Assembly (NCBI GenBank): GCA_022113835.1
Contig: JAILWY010000004.1
Span: forward strand, 2,979,501-3,043,500
Direction of reading: 5' to 3'
DNA from: Atopsyche davidsoni
Lineage: Eukaryota > Arthropoda > Insecta > Trichoptera > Hydrobiosidae
Length of the DNA: 64,000 nucleotides
The notes beneath the pieces were generated by a model that was not told the origin of the DNA, made no database searches, and saw nothing but the letters and a program-made list of their open reading frames with translations. Positions within the stretch are counted from its first letter, which is position 1, and every line of letters starts with the position of its first letter. Below are positions 50,894 to 63,278 of this stretch, piece after piece. The position numbers were made by a program, and so were the translations under genes.

Positions 50894-52679
50894 TAAATAT
50901 ATCTGGAATCAATTTGCAATAACTTATTATTGTGCATAATTAAAGTGGACCTCAAAGAAATGACCAGATATTTCAATGTTTTGTAATGCTACATTATTTA
51001 CACCATTTATAATATTTTATGCAATTGTACTCGATAACATTTCAAGAGGAAATATCAAAAGTTTTCCAAATGAAAACAAAAATTACTTACACCGTACTTC
51101 CATTATCACTGTTGATTAGTAATAGCAAAAAAAAAGTTCACATTGATTTCAGAAATGCTACTAGCTTAATAATGTCCATGTAAAATTTAAACTAGACGTG
51201 TTCTTTGCGTTAAAACTGCAGTTGATTATTTATCATTTTTAATTATTTGTTTAATTAACGTGCGCCAAACAGCGATTGGCTTTTGTAAAATCAATGGTTC
51301 TGTTATAATATCGTGACAGCAAAACGTGTGGTGCTCTGGTGTAAAATATATCTCATAACAAGTCGGTTGGCATAAAGACTGAAAAATTTACATAAAATCT
51401 TTTTTATTTTTGCTTGCTACACTATTGTTGAAACGACAAAATAGAAAAAAAAACATGCTTTATCTTCAAGTTTCCTGTGCTCATTTTACAACTTGCTAAG
51501 GTGCAAAGATGTTATATCGATATATTTTTACTTTTATTGCTTTTGATAGTTCAGTTTTTTTTTAAAGCTCAAAACAAATATTATATTGAAGTTTATATAT
51601 AAGTGAAGCTCTTTGTTTCGATCTGTTGAGTTTCCACGGTGGTGTAGCGAGTCAAAGTAAAATTTGAATGAAAAAGCAAATAAATGTGCAAAAATTAGAC
51701 TGCAGATTTTCTCGAAGCAATGCTATGCTGTGGAAAAATGTACCTGGTCATTGTAGCTTATGATAGATTGTTAATTTATACTAGTGTATAAAAGTATATT
51801 TATTTTTTATTTTTAAGCCTTTTAATATTAAGCTTGTTAAGTATAAAATTAATTTTTAATCTGTGCCTCATGCATTTAAAATAAGGAGACTAATTGTTTG
51901 TAAATTGCAGTGAAATATAAATATTTATTTTATTGATTAAACATTGACCAATGTTGACTCTTATTTTTATATAATTTTATCCCTTTACAGGATGTATGCT
52001 TGTTTTGGTCATTATTTTGTAGTGGTAAATTTATACAGTAACAATCATTAAAGACGCTTATTACAGTATCGTAGTATTAATTGTATGGTCACCGCCACAT
52101 CAAATTGTCTCACATTTTGCCATACCCATGATAATGGGAATATAATGATTATGTAATTAAAACAAGTTGTAACAAAAAATTATTAGTATATTTTTACAGA
52201 TATATTTACATACAAAGTATGTTGGGTAAATACTAATTAATAAAAACATTTATCTATAATTTACAGGGAAACTAAGCTTCTCACAGACACTTTACTTATT
52301 TAAACCAACCATATTTTGATAAAATTTAGCTGTTTTTTAATACAACAGATTAACTGCATCTCATCCCCAAACTTATGACAGACGATCACATCAAATACCA
52401 TGGCGTCATTGATCCGAGGAGTTTCAGTAATACCCGTACATAATAATTGGCATTAACCTTTTTTGTTTATTTTGGGTCAATGAGTGAAAATATTTATAGT
52501 GAAAATTGAATAATCTCTGCTAAATATGTCCTTAAAACAGAATATTACATATCATGTAACTATTTATCTGCCTGTTAGTAGGGTGTATGTGATTCAAATT
52601 TTTGTAAGATGATTAGTATCAACCTGTAAATGCATTTGATTACGCGCAATAAATAACAGTAATATTATTCAGTAAATGC
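50894..52679. other. AT-rich intergenic between MYSM1 and ECSIT 3' ends
   Basis: No exon, RNA gene or transposon recognised. Probably includes the MYSM1 3' UTR, end undetermined. Confidence 0.5.
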
Positions 52680-52687
52680 TTTATTTA

Positions 52688-54580
52688 TCACTCTGAGGTA
52701 GAGATTTCAGTTTCATGGATGGCTAACATGTTAGGAGGTGCGACCAGCGTGAAGATGACAGGAATATTCCCTAGTCCCGGGTTTCCATTCTTTTCTAGAA
52801 GTCTTATCCAAGAAAGCAAGGAATCTCGAGACGATGTACCTGCAAAAATATAATACTGGAATGAGGCCACCAGCGTCATCGATAAACAAAAAGGTTGTGG
52901 TTGTTTAGTGTTGGAGAATTTTAAATAAAACTTTATTACTTTTGAAGACCAATTTAAAAAAATCGACTGTATTTGGGGTTGGCACATTAAATTAAAGTAA
53001 AAGAATTCCATTATCAATGAACCAATGCAGGCGTGCTGTGCTCGTAGTGAGAACGCTTTGTTGGATACAGAAGTGTTAAAATATATTACCCGTTGCACAA
53101 ACTGCTAGAATGGTCCCATCATCTTGTTCGTGTACAGAAGGTAACAGGCACGGAGTAGAAGATTTTCCATAAATATTAAATTTTAAATTCGATACATCTG
53201 TAAAAACAAACAACCTTTATTTTTATTACAATTTATACAGTATTATTTGAGAGACTTAATGAAATAAAGAAATTAAAAGCAGAACTCTTCAAATCGATGT
53301 TCAAGCATTATAAAATCAGTTGAATGAGAATATTACCATCAGGATCGTCATTTCTCTTGCAATGCTCTTTTACAGGCCCTGTAAGAGTGAAATAGGTGAC
53401 GCTCTGATCACGCAGGTAGATGGTGAAAGCCCCGCGTACCACTAGTGGCTCCGGGGCAGGGTCCAGCGGTGAGCGTGCTGCCCGATCCGCAGCTTCCACT
53501 GCCATCAGTGCCAGCTGAGTGGGAGATTGGGCTGACACCACCCACGTCTTGTCCAAGGATGCCTCGATATCTTCTGTCTAATTTAAGTATAGAATATATA
53601 AATACTTTTACTATTTCGACATCGAATATATTATATCCAGCCTTATTTCTAATGTCCAATAAGTAAAAATGTGCTTTTGTTTATCATATAAATAGAATCG
53701 AAGTAAAAGAAAATTAAATTTTACATTATTGTAAATTTTCAATATGCAAGATATGTAGCAACTGTGTGTTTTAAAATCTGAAATTCACATTTATTTTGTT
53801 TATGTAAGATAGAAACCGTATGCCAATGCATAATACTTATACTATACATACTTGGAATTGGGTAACTTTAGAATTGACATCTACACTGCTGATCCTCGCG
53901 ATGGCCAAGTGAGCGAGCTCAAGCGCACTGTCAGGCATGTCCAGAGGAAGGCGCCAGGGACTGAGGTTTCGGAATTTTGGCATCCAGTACATCATACGCC
54001 AGAATTTTCGCAGCGGAATGCCTCGTTTGCCAAATACATTCAGCAAAATTTGCTCTGTCTCCAAATCTGGGATCACTTCTAACATGTGAAATATATTGTT
54101 ATAGTTATCTTTTGAATCCCAAACAAGACATAATGAAAATAGTGGTGAAAGCTTAACATTAATAGATATTTAAAAAAACTGTACAATAAACATACTATTG
54201 TCCTCCATCTGTTCGAGTAAATCAACAGCGCACTGTTGCTGCTTTGGGAAGTGCATGAATTCAGATTGGAATATATTCTGTGGTATGAAGCGCCCCTTGG
54301 GAAGGATCTCCAATAAGCCTTTGTAAGCTTCCAAGTCCTTGTGGACACCGAACTCTTCCATGCGCCGAAGAGCAGCGTATATGAATTCAACGTGTCCTCG
54401 TCTTCTTATATCATTCTGTTCAAATATCTTCAGTAGTTCTAAGTAAGTCTGCTTGTTCTTTTTGGGTACATTGTTGAACTGGTCATACACTACTATTTTT
54501 CCTTCATTGTGCGCGTGTCTTACTAACGTACTCCTTACAAAGGGAGTACGCAAGAATGATAGCATATACCTTAAGGTCAT
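52688..54580 (-). CDS. ECSIT: ECSIT, Toll signalling / mitochondrial complex I assembly factor (5 exons)
   Basis: ECSIT is a mitochondrial complex I assembly factor, also described as a signalling intermediate in Toll pathways. Exons (low-high): 54196-54580, 53852-54078, 53337-53577, 53090-53197, 52688-52839. The sum is 1113 nt, 370 aa. Conserved blocks are RRGHVEFIYAALRRMEEFGV, FPKQQQCAVDLLEQMEDN, LLNVFGKRGIPLRKF and WMPKFRNLSPWRLP, matching the ECSIT N-terminal domain. The later exons give the less conserved C-terminal part. The start MTLRYMLSFLRTPFVRSTL is Arg-rich and hydrophobic without acidic residues, as expected for mitochondrial import. An in-frame ATG 33 nt upstream (54613) is a less likely alternative (381 aa). 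On the transcribed strand an AATAAA (52680-52685) begins only two bases after the TGA stop, so the 3' UTR may be very short. Tail-to-tail with MYSM1. Confidence 0.95.
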
Positions 54581-54613
54581 TGTTGTGATCTTTGTTAATT
54601 TATAACTTTTCAA

Positions 54614-57600
54614 AATATTCCGGCATAACAGAATAGTTTATAACCTATAAATCGAAATGTTTTTGTACGCGTAATCATATAATTTATAACTTAAAATTAT
54701 GGACATTTTAAATATTATTGGTTAATATTTAACCTATTTAATAAATATTTCATTATTTAAAAATAAAAATTAAATTATTTGTAGCTTGCATAACATTCAA
54801 CTGACAGAAGATTATTGAGGTTATAAAATGATAACTGCACGTATTTATGGTCAACTATAGTTTACTCTGTGGTTGCATTATTGTGATTTTATTTATTTAT
54901 AAAAATATGATTTTAAGGCTACTCACGGATAATAATAAACTATTCAATGTTCAATAACATATTATCTAGTTGAGTACATAAATATACCGCTTCCAAAAAT
55001 TCATTCTTTAAAACGATGCTAAAATATTAACAAGATAACAAAAAATTGTATTTGTACATTTAAGATATGAACTTTTAAAATATTATAGCATTTTAGGGTT
55101 GCTACAATATTTTTATTGTTTTTTTTAGTAAAACGGAGTTATATTATTTTATTAAAAAGTCAATAGATGTCGTTAGTACATTTAAATAATCAACAATTTC
55201 ATTTACAATATCGTATTTGTTTCTGATTATTTTTAAAGTTAATTAATTTTTTATACATAAATATTTATTATAAAATCAATTTAAGAATAAACATTTTACA
55301 TATTACAATATCAATGAACATACAGATTACTCTGTCTTAAATAAAAAAAATAATAGTATGGCATAATCAATTGACTTTCTGATTGCCATTGATTTAAGAA
55401 AATACGTATGTCCACGATTATAAAACATGGAAGAATTCGATATAAGACTAAATTGTCGAGCTTTGGTCTAAGATTATATCATACTATTTACCACTTATAA
55501 AAAAATACGCTTTACACATTACCTACACGTTATATAAATTGTATTGTATTATGAAGTTATTGTAGATTTGGAAACGTTGAAAACTAAACTATTATATTAT
55601 TTTAACATATCTCATACTGGTTTAATTTTTTTTATTTACTTATATAATATTAATAGTTTAATGAATACGTTTAATAAATAAATTAAATACGAAGAATTTT
55701 ACATCCTTATTACTATGCGTTGTTTTTATTTTTTAAATTATACCATAAAAATTGTTACCCTATATTTTAAGACATTAAAAATGATAAAGTTTATAGCATA
55801 ATGGCATATATAATGAAGGTCAGAGCCCGCGCAGCTTTATCGTGACTGTTTCCTGTATCGAGTACAAGTAAATTAATATTAATAATACCAATTTTAATAT
55901 TAATATAAATTGTGAACAATTAAAATTTAAAAATACGTGGGTAATAATGCGCATAATTAAAGTTTCGCCTGAAATGAATCCAACGAAAGATACAAAGTGC
56001 ATTTTTTGTGTGTTTTCGTCGAGAGGTTTTTTTTATAGAATAGGTTTTCTTTCATGTTGACGACCAATTATTATGAAATGCTATAGGTGCTTCACGTTTT
56101 CTGATTGTCTGAACTTGGATGTCTTCCACTCGAAGATTAAAAAGTAAACTCTAGAGGAACGACCCACAAGGGGAGCAAGAAGGATTGAAGAAAGCTGTAC
56201 ATTCCTTGTCTCTGTTGGCACTTCAGAACTATTCATACCACACAATAGGTCCGTGCCAATATAAATAACAACTAAGAAGAGCACTTACAGATAGTTACAG
56301 CATGATGTGATTGTCAATCCATTGCTGGTCGAGCACCTCCCTGTGTTTTCAGCAGTCAACAACAGTGACTTTCATTACTGCCAACAATGGACTCATTGTG
56401 CTCCTACTCTACATCTCAATGGCGACGCCGATATATTTTTCCAGAAAATGAAATCATCAGTAATTTTAAGATTATTTTTTTTATTTTATGTTAATTTATA
56501 ATAGTTGTTAAGGCTTACAATGCTGTGTGTGGCTGTCCTCTGGTCTTGGCGCAGAGTGTGGGGCTTACGACATGTGGCTTATGTGGTAGCGTGAGAAAAA
56601 TTTCCTATTTTCGTTATTGAGGAAAGGAAAAATATGTGTAAAAAAAGTTAAATAAACAAGTATAAATATAAAGATGTTAAAGTAGTTAGAGAGTGATAAA
56701 TATCAAAAATATCTCGAATTTTGAGAATGTCGTGGAAAAGTTAAAACCTTCAGTATATTGTTAGTGATTAATTTATTCATGGTTTTACATAATTCATGAC
56801 GCGTTATGCAGTCATTAACCAAAGCAGGTTTTGTGATGTTTTATGACGTCAATATCAGTGATCACAATGACGCGGAGAATCTTTATAAATACTTGATTTA
56901 ATTATGCTTAAGCGAACGACTTTGCATAAGATCTGTTTATTGAGAAGGAAAAGGTTTCTAAGTGGGAACTTGAAATTTGTTATTAAAACCCATATTTCAT
57001 TATGAATAAGAAGTAAACGTTTGTAAGTAAATTTATTAATTTATTATTGAAATTCGGCGATAATCCCATACGAGTTTAGAGCGTATAAGGCGAAACCATG
57101 TTTTCGGTTTGTGTGGTGTTAATAGATAAAATTGACAATTAATTTTTTCAATCGGATAGCACGATATTTTATATATATTTTTTACTTTTTTCAATAAGCA
57201 AGTGATATCCAATTAAATTAGCTTCCAATAATATTGACAGCCAATCAAGGCATCTCGTGGGAAAACTCATTTAAAGTTTTCAATTGAAATTTAAATCTCA
57301 CCAAAGCCAACGCCCCAACTCTCAAGTTCAAGTAACTCCATTACTCCCGAAACTTCAATCTTGATGTATGAATGAAGTATTCAATGAATGCCTAATTTTA
57401 TAATAACGAAAACGACTTTTGGTCTCCTCTTTTATAAATTTTCGATTTTTTCGGGCTATTTTTACCTAGAGCCAAATTCCGCGAATTCCTTCAGATGTGA
57501 CTAAAAAGTTGTTTCTAGCCAATTTTGTTTGACATGTTTTAAAAGCTTTTATTTTGCAGCGGGGTTTTTTTTATTAAAATTAACGATTTTTTTTAGCGCT

Positions 57601-59928
57601 GCTAGAATAAATATCAGATCTTAATGCCAGAGCTTTGTAAGGAAAGGATAGTTTAATAAATCTATTGAACAGCAGCCATATGCAGACCTTTCCTTCTGCA
57701 AAAACTGCAAAGTAGAAGGACCCGGGGACCACACTATTCTCCCTAAGAAAACCATGAACTGACATGCAGATGGTCACCAACGAGGCACCTGAAGAAGAAG
57801 AAATATATAATAAATATATATTTGGTTACAAGGTTTTATTATTTTAGTTTTTTTTTATTATAAAAACTACTGTACTGTAAATCAATAGATCACATGATAT
57901 ATACTAAATTTAATAAATCAATTTATACTTTCAGATGTCTAGCTAATACGGATTTGCAAATATATTTTCAAGATTAATGGGAATGTGAGTTGAATTGAAT
58001 AACTTTCTATATTTTCTAAAATAAATCTCTAGGCTGATTCAGTTAATGTTGCAAAATTGATCTATTGCCAAAACATTGCCGAGCCTCGCGGATATATTTG
58101 ATTAATTCATAACAACACAATGCAATTGAATTTTACATTAACCTGTATTTAATTTTAGTAGCTGTATTTTTTATTTTAAATTATACGAAATGTCTAACCT
58201 TAAAATAAATTGTAAAAAAAAAAGAAATCAAGATGAGACATCAGAAAATTTGTACAACATCAGTCAATATTTTGTAAGTTTTCTCGGAGCCTATGATATT
58301 AAATATTTTAGAATTTTTTCATTTATACCCATAAAGGAAAATACTTAGTAAGGTAGTCGATTTAATTTCATTTTTCTTTCAAGAAAAGTATTTTTTGTAC
58401 GGTATAAAACCCAAGAATATTAATACCCACGACAGACTAGTTCAATATGTAATCTCTATATTTTAGAATAGCCAAATGGCTAGGAGATAAGGATCATTTT
58501 CGTTTGTGAGTAGTTTTCGGATTCAGGAGGCCCTTGAGAAGAAATGGTTTAAAAAAAACTCTTGATATGCGAAAGCGCTCACAAAAAAAAATTATCCTAT
58601 GGTGTAGTAATTAATTTTGTGTATACTTGGGAATTGGGACAGTGTCAATGGTGTAATGAATAATTTATTTTTAAATTGTATAACGGACATGTAATGTTAC
58701 TCGTCGTGTCCATGATAGTTATCAACAGATTTATCACCGCGTGTTAAGTTAATATAAAACGTTTAACAGCAAGAACACGACTTTATGTGAGTGGCATGTT
58801 TGTGGTTGGTGATTTAGGAGAATTTTTCTTATGAACCGCAAAAAAGGTTTGTTGGAACAGTCTGCGTGGACACGAGCCAGACGAGGGGTGGAATATTTGC
58901 TGAAACTGGAACTGAAACTGAAAGATCAAGAAAGACTTGTTGACCCCGCTGAAGGACTTGTTTTAAGTCACATTTTACAACCGTTTTTTGTTTTTTTAGT
59001 TTTTTGTTCATCCATAATTTTAAGACCCACCTGATGTCACTTTAAAATAAAATGATTTCTTATCTCAAGCTCAAATCACCTGCTTAGAGTATACATATAT
59101 TATTTATTTAAAAAAAAAAAAACATTGCATAATAATCATTCGTTTTAGTAACAAGGTAGGGCTTTATAGTTTTAATTATTTGATTTTATCAAAACTCTTT
59201 CTCCCTTTGAGTTTACGTCATATTTTCTATACGTGTAATATTACAATCATGTTTATTTTAAAATTAATTAAACGTTGTTAGACCCCGGTAGGTCTAAGAT
59301 AGACGTAAAAGTTTGTTAATATTTGAACTTATATTTATTAAAAATAAAAAATCACTTTTACTATCGTGGAGTTGGGAATCTCTGGTTTTATCACTTTAAA
59401 ACGCAAGTAACGTGATTTTCATATTATTGTATAAACCAGAAATATTTAATTACAAAATACCCTCATTGAAGAATGATTATAGATTATTATTAATTTATAA
59501 TTTTAATCTGCAATCGTGATTTTCTAATAAAGTAGATGTTATCGAATGCATTAAAAATCGTTAATGACTATCATGCAATGCGATTTCTAAAAGTACCTGT
59601 ATTTTTTAACGAATAAACAATTAAAAATCTTCGAGCGTGTTGCTGCACTTTATGTGTAGATAATGAAGATTAAATTGCAAAAAAATTAATCATTGCTATT
59701 GTTGGATTCTAAATCAAACAATTTCCACTGCTACATACATTGTCAGTGCACAAAACGTTGCCGATTTGTGTGTAGGTGTAGCGACGGCCGTAATGCAATT
59801 GGCGGCACTGCTTGATGCACGTTTGGTTAATAGTGAATTTTCAGTCATGTAGATTATTATATTTCAAAATTGTATTATGTTGTGACAAACCAAAAATGTC
59901 TTTACAGAAACGCGATCTTAATATTGCA
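54614..59928. other. AT-rich intergenic region
   Basis: No gene recognised. A block at 56505-56600 (GTGTGTGGCTGTCC... with GGGGCT) resembles one at 60865-60935, suggesting an unclassified dispersed repeat. Patches at 57600-57790 and 58840-58970 are less AT-rich than their surroundings but give no family match. Confidence 0.5.
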
Positions 59929-60112
59929 ATAACTTTTTATAATTTCTTCACGTTGAGTTTATTTTAACATTTATGCATGACTAGTTTCAACCAAAAGACT
60001 TGGTCATCATCAGATGCAGAACAAAACTGATGATGACCAAGTCTTTTGGTTGAAACTAATCATGCATACATGTTAAAATAAACTCAACGTGAAGAAATTA
60101 TAAAAAGTTATT
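59929..60112. mobile_element. Palindromic Penelope-like terminal-repeat remnant
   Basis: Two inverted arms, 59929-60013 and 60027-60112, are almost perfectly complementary around a 13-bp spacer. Each arm runs from the hammerhead core outwards through AACTCAACGTGAAG to ATAAAAAGTT. This is the same outer sequence as the element at 61291-61457. No coding sequence remains. Read as two Penelope-like terminal repeats joined head-to-head. Confidence 0.65.
59975..60017 (-). ncRNA. Hammerhead ribozyme motif in a palindromic Penelope-like remnant
   Basis: On the minus strand: GCAT, CTGATGA, one extra T, stem II GACCAA/TTGGTT closed by a G-T pair, GAAA, short AC/GT stem III, cleavage triplet GTC, then ATGC closing stem I. 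The plus-strand mirror (60027-60065) keeps CTGATGA and GAAAC but has ATC in place of GTC and no matching stem I, so it is degenerate. Same design as the motif at 61353-61395. Confidence 0.72.
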
Positions 60113-60192
60113 TCAAATCATTAATAAAAAATGGATCTTCACCAAACAAATGCCTTGTCCCTCAACAAGACTTAAGGCAGTTGCTTCCAGCC

Positions 60193-60228
60193 ATCTAATT
60201 GCCTCTGGTGTCCAACCAGACACCAGAG
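60193..60228. repeat. Perfect 12-bp hairpin
   Basis: GCCTCTGGTGTC and its exact inverse GACACCAGAGGC are separated by six bases. Lies about 80 bp from the Penelope-like palindrome. Role unknown. Confidence 0.6.
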
Positions 60229-61052
60229 GCAGTCCATTACCTGGCGAAATCGTGTCATTTAATTAATTTAATTGTCACTTTATTTTTCTATGTCGAAAGA
60301 CTGATATAGATTATATTTATCTATTTTTTATTATTTAATTAACGTCCATTTTCAGGGTAAAATAAAATCTTGAAGATGTTGAAAAATTGGATAAAATGAC
60401 GACTTTTCAAAACCAAAGTTTGTTAATGATTTTTTATTTTTAAAATAATATATCGCACGGGTTTTATATTTAATCTTTTAATTCCAATTGATAAAAAGAC
60501 GGTTAAAAATTTAGGACTCTTGGAAAATGAACATGACGAATCTCCAAATTCTTACACTTCAATCGGAAAAACACATATTTATCATATTAATAGTAAATTT
60601 ATAAGAAATAAAAATATATCATGTTCGGAAAAAGGGATGTATCAAAGTTTTTGCATTTAAATATTTTTGATTGGTGCAGTCGATTTTTCGCAAAACGGAC
60701 TAGAAAATGATAAAAAAAACTCGATTATGGGACCTAGACCCTTAATATTGCAGTTTTAAAAATTATTATAGCTGATTTTTAAATGAGTAATTATTTATTT
60801 GGTCACGTAAAATAAGACCACAAGTGTATTTTGTATCATTGTGGCAATAGGGTGGAGAGGCCTTTACAATACGGTGTGTGGCTGTCTCCATGTCCTGGAG
60901 CAAGTTTCGGGGCTCGCTGGTGCTGTCCATGCTCAAGGACCAGCAAGCTCGGGACGGAGAAACCCACGTACACGAGAAGAACGGAGCTGAAGTGGAGAAC
61001 TGAAGCTTTTCAGCGCATCCATATGTAGACAGAGATGATTAGAGTTTAATAA
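60229..61052. other. AT-rich intergenic region with a dispersed-repeat patch
   Basis: No gene. 60865-60980 is GC-richer and shares GGTGTGTGGCTGTC with 56525-56545. Confidence 0.45.
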
Positions 61053-61290
61053 CAGTAAAACCTTGATATAACGGACCTCTATTAACCGGGCTTCGGATAT
61101 AACGGACAAAAAATAAAAATAATTAAAACCTTTCAATAATTAAAAATGTTAAAAAATAATCGTAATTATTGAGAGTTGATTATAAAAAAACAGCAAATTT
61201 CAAAAGTGCAAACAAAACTTAATTCCTTTTTGGTAGAATAACCGAAAGCAAGCGCGTCGATATCAAACGAAGACAATTAAATACAATTTT

Positions 61291-61457
61291 TATTAATGAT
61301 AACGGTACCTTTTTATACTTTCTTCGCTTTGAGTTAATTATAGTATTGTTCTGCATCTGATGATGGCCAAGGCTGTTGGTCGAAACTAGTCATGCTAAAA
61401 TTATAATAAACTCAAAGTGAAGACAGCATAAAAAGTTACCCTTATCATTAATAAAAA
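61291..61457. mobile_element. Short Penelope-like insertion with 10-bp target duplication
   Basis: A 167-bp insertion flanked by the direct repeat ATACAATTTT (61281-61290 and 61458-61467). Its ends are inverted copies of each other (ATTAATGATAA and TTATCATTAAT, then ...TTTTTATAC/CATAAAAAGTT). The right arm carries the complete hammerhead at 61353-61395; the left arm is shorter. It interrupts a pogo/Tigger-like MITE whose uninterrupted relative is at 18540-18828, which fixes the insertion point. Confidence 0.7.
61353..61395 (+). ncRNA. Hammerhead ribozyme motif, complete minimal type I
   Basis: All parts of the hammerhead core are present in 43 nt. The stem I strand GCAT (61353-61356) is followed by CTGATGA (61357-61363). 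Stem II is GGCCAA/TTGGTC (61365-61370 with 61376-61381, one G-T pair). Then come GAAA (61382-61385) and a two-pair stem III (AC/GT). The cleavage triplet is GTC (61389-61391) and the closing stem I strand is ATGC (61392-61395). One extra T (61364) lies between the core and stem II. Very short stem III is typical of hammerheads in Penelope-like elements, which are thought to act as dimers. Activity is inferred, not shown. Confidence 0.75.
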
Positions 61458-61524
61458 ATACAATTTTGTTTGTTTTGCATTTTATATTTATATCTAAATA
61501 CACACAGTGTAAAAATATCATCGT

Positions 61525-61600
61525 CATTTGTGTGGGATTTGAACCCACATCCCCAAGCATACATGGCTTACAAACTTACAAGCTTACATGGTAATTTGAA
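61525..61600 (-). mobile_element. tRNA-derived SINE-like fragment
   Basis: The minus strand carries GTGGGTTCAAATCCCACA, a T-arm with a good B-box, but no acceptor stem or anticodon arm can be folded. Reads as a SINE piece or tRNA relic, not a working tRNA gene. Confidence 0.35.
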
Positions 61601-61773
61601 AACATGTACTTAATCATTATCAATCAATAAAATATGTATAGGCAAAATACATACAGTGTATTTAAAAAAAAAGTTTTTTTTGATTTATTTAAAGCCTATT
61701 TTCGTGTAACGGACTTTCGGCTTTAACGGACACCCCCCTCCCCCAATTGGTCCGTTATATCGAGGCTTTACTG

Positions 61774-62965
61774 CATAGTTTCCCAAACTATATTGTCCCG
61801 TCGACCCCTTGTCGAGTTTTCCTGTTTTTCGTCGATCTCCTGCCTTGCTAATGTTGAATTTTTACAAATTCATCAACTTCAAGCATATTTTTGACATTTT
61901 ATATAGAACAAATCACTTTCATATGGTTTACTGTACAGTGAGTGAGTTTATGGGCTTGAATGGCTTTCGATTTAAAACTGTCTCCCTTGTAAGGGTCTGT
62001 CCTCGGTCGCCAAAGTTCCCACGTTCCTGAGCCGTACAGGTGTCCTTATTTTCTCGGAATATTTGTCAAATCAATTTGTTATATTACGCCCATCGACGCT
62101 GCGTACAACCAATTAACTCGCTGCCCATCCGAGTTTATTAGCCCCTGTAAATGATTTTAAAAAAAAGGCAGCACGATCGTAATGGTTCATAAGCTCCAAA
62201 AAGGTACGTCGGTATAGTTTTACAAAGCCGAAGAGCATTTGGCACGAACTTCTACGTTTCAGGGCTTCGATTCGTCACAAAGTGCATAGTTACAATCTGT
62301 GTTCGGTGCATTATGACATTTACGAAATGTCTAAATTTTGGTGATGACCTGCTTAACACACTAAAGGCGGGGCGGGTACCAGTACCCTCTTCGCGAGCTG
62401 TCTTTTCAACAGTTCGCGAAGCAGGTATCTGTACATTTTTTAATGTGTTTACTCTAAAAGCGGCAGAACGTCATTTTACTCTTTAGGTTTACAGCTCGTA
62501 ATGTTTGTTTAGACTCGGCAACGTTACTTCTTTAACATTTGTTAATATAATAAAGATAAGGAACTATACATTTCGTCTTGTTGTTGTTTACATGCCGATC
62601 ACTCATAATTTAAATGTATAGAGGGTTTTAAAAAATACCACACCAAAATATGTTTGAAACTTTTAAATTGTGTGCAAAATAAATTATCGACAGACTCTTA
62701 TCTCTTCTGTTTTTATTACCTTACAACTAAACAATCATAACAATATCATAAAAAGATGTTATTCATTTGTTTTATGATCAAAAATCTAACAAAAATCTCA
62801 TAATCAACTCGGAGTTGCTAAACGGAAAAAAAATCAAAGGGTGTATAGACTAGATTTCGCACATCAGTTTAGTCAATTTGCTTACTCTCGTAGACTCCCA
62901 TTTACAGTTCATGGACCCCCAATTTTCTTTTTCGAAATAGAAATTGACCACTTTGGGAGCCTCTG
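61774..62965. mobile_element. Non-autonomous hAT element inserted in a MITE end
   Basis: 1192 bp with the 8-bp target duplication CTTTACTG (61766-61773 and 62966-62973). Ends CATAGTTTCCCAAAC and GGGAGCCTCTG are inverse and match the family at 3747-4495. The interior differs from that copy and has no recognisable coding sequence. It contains a strong hairpin at 62353-62450. Confidence 0.75.
62353..62450. repeat. Long hairpin / possible TTAA-flanked MITE in the hAT element
   Basis: A palindrome centred near 62408. The inner stem pairs CTTCGCGAGCTGT with ACAGTTCGCGAAG (one G-T). An outer imperfect stem pairs GTACCAGTACC with GGTATCTGTAC, and AACACACTAAA with the TTTAATGTGTT side. It begins at TTAA, the target of piggyBac-type elements, but a matching far TTAA is not certain. 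Confidence 0.5.
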
Positions 62966-62975
62966 CTTTACTGTA

Positions 62976-63278
62976 CACCTATACCTCGCTTTACGGCCTA
63001 GATACGTTCCACGAAACTTGGCCGCTAAGCGAAAAGTCGTATAATGAATCAATTATTCTAATACAAATTCAATGGGATCGGTTCCAAATTTGTTAAGTAT
63101 GTAACACTTTTTACACATTCTGGTTATATTTTTTTCCAAACATGGTTCATTGTTAATTTTAATTCCTTTCATGATTCACTGATGCTGTCAACAGTGCCTA
63201 CGAAAACGTGCCTTAATTGAAAAGGGCCGTTATAGCGAAAGGCCGTATAGCGAGCGGCCGTATAGCGAGGTATGGGTG
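62976..63278. mobile_element. TA-flanked MITE, second family
   Basis: 303 bp between TA dinucleotides. Ends CACCTATACCTCGCTTTACG and CGTATAGCGAGGTATGGGTG are inverse. Near the right end GGCCGTATAGCGA repeats. No coding sequence. It abuts the TA that follows the interrupted pogo MITE. Confidence 0.7.

Larger units (their letters stand above)
61053..61773. mobile_element. pogo/Tigger-like MITE, interrupted
   Basis: Left end CAGTAAAACCTTGATATAAC and right end GTTATATCGAGGCTTTACTG are inverse. The interior matches 18540-18828 in inverted orientation. Interrupted by a Penelope-like insertion (61291-61457), and its last 8 bp were duplicated by the hAT insertion that follows. A tRNA-like fragment also lies inside (61525-61585). 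Confidence 0.7.

Noticed and set aside
61525..61600. Functional tRNA gene
   Set aside because: Only the T-arm/B-box is present; no acceptor stem or anticodon arm.
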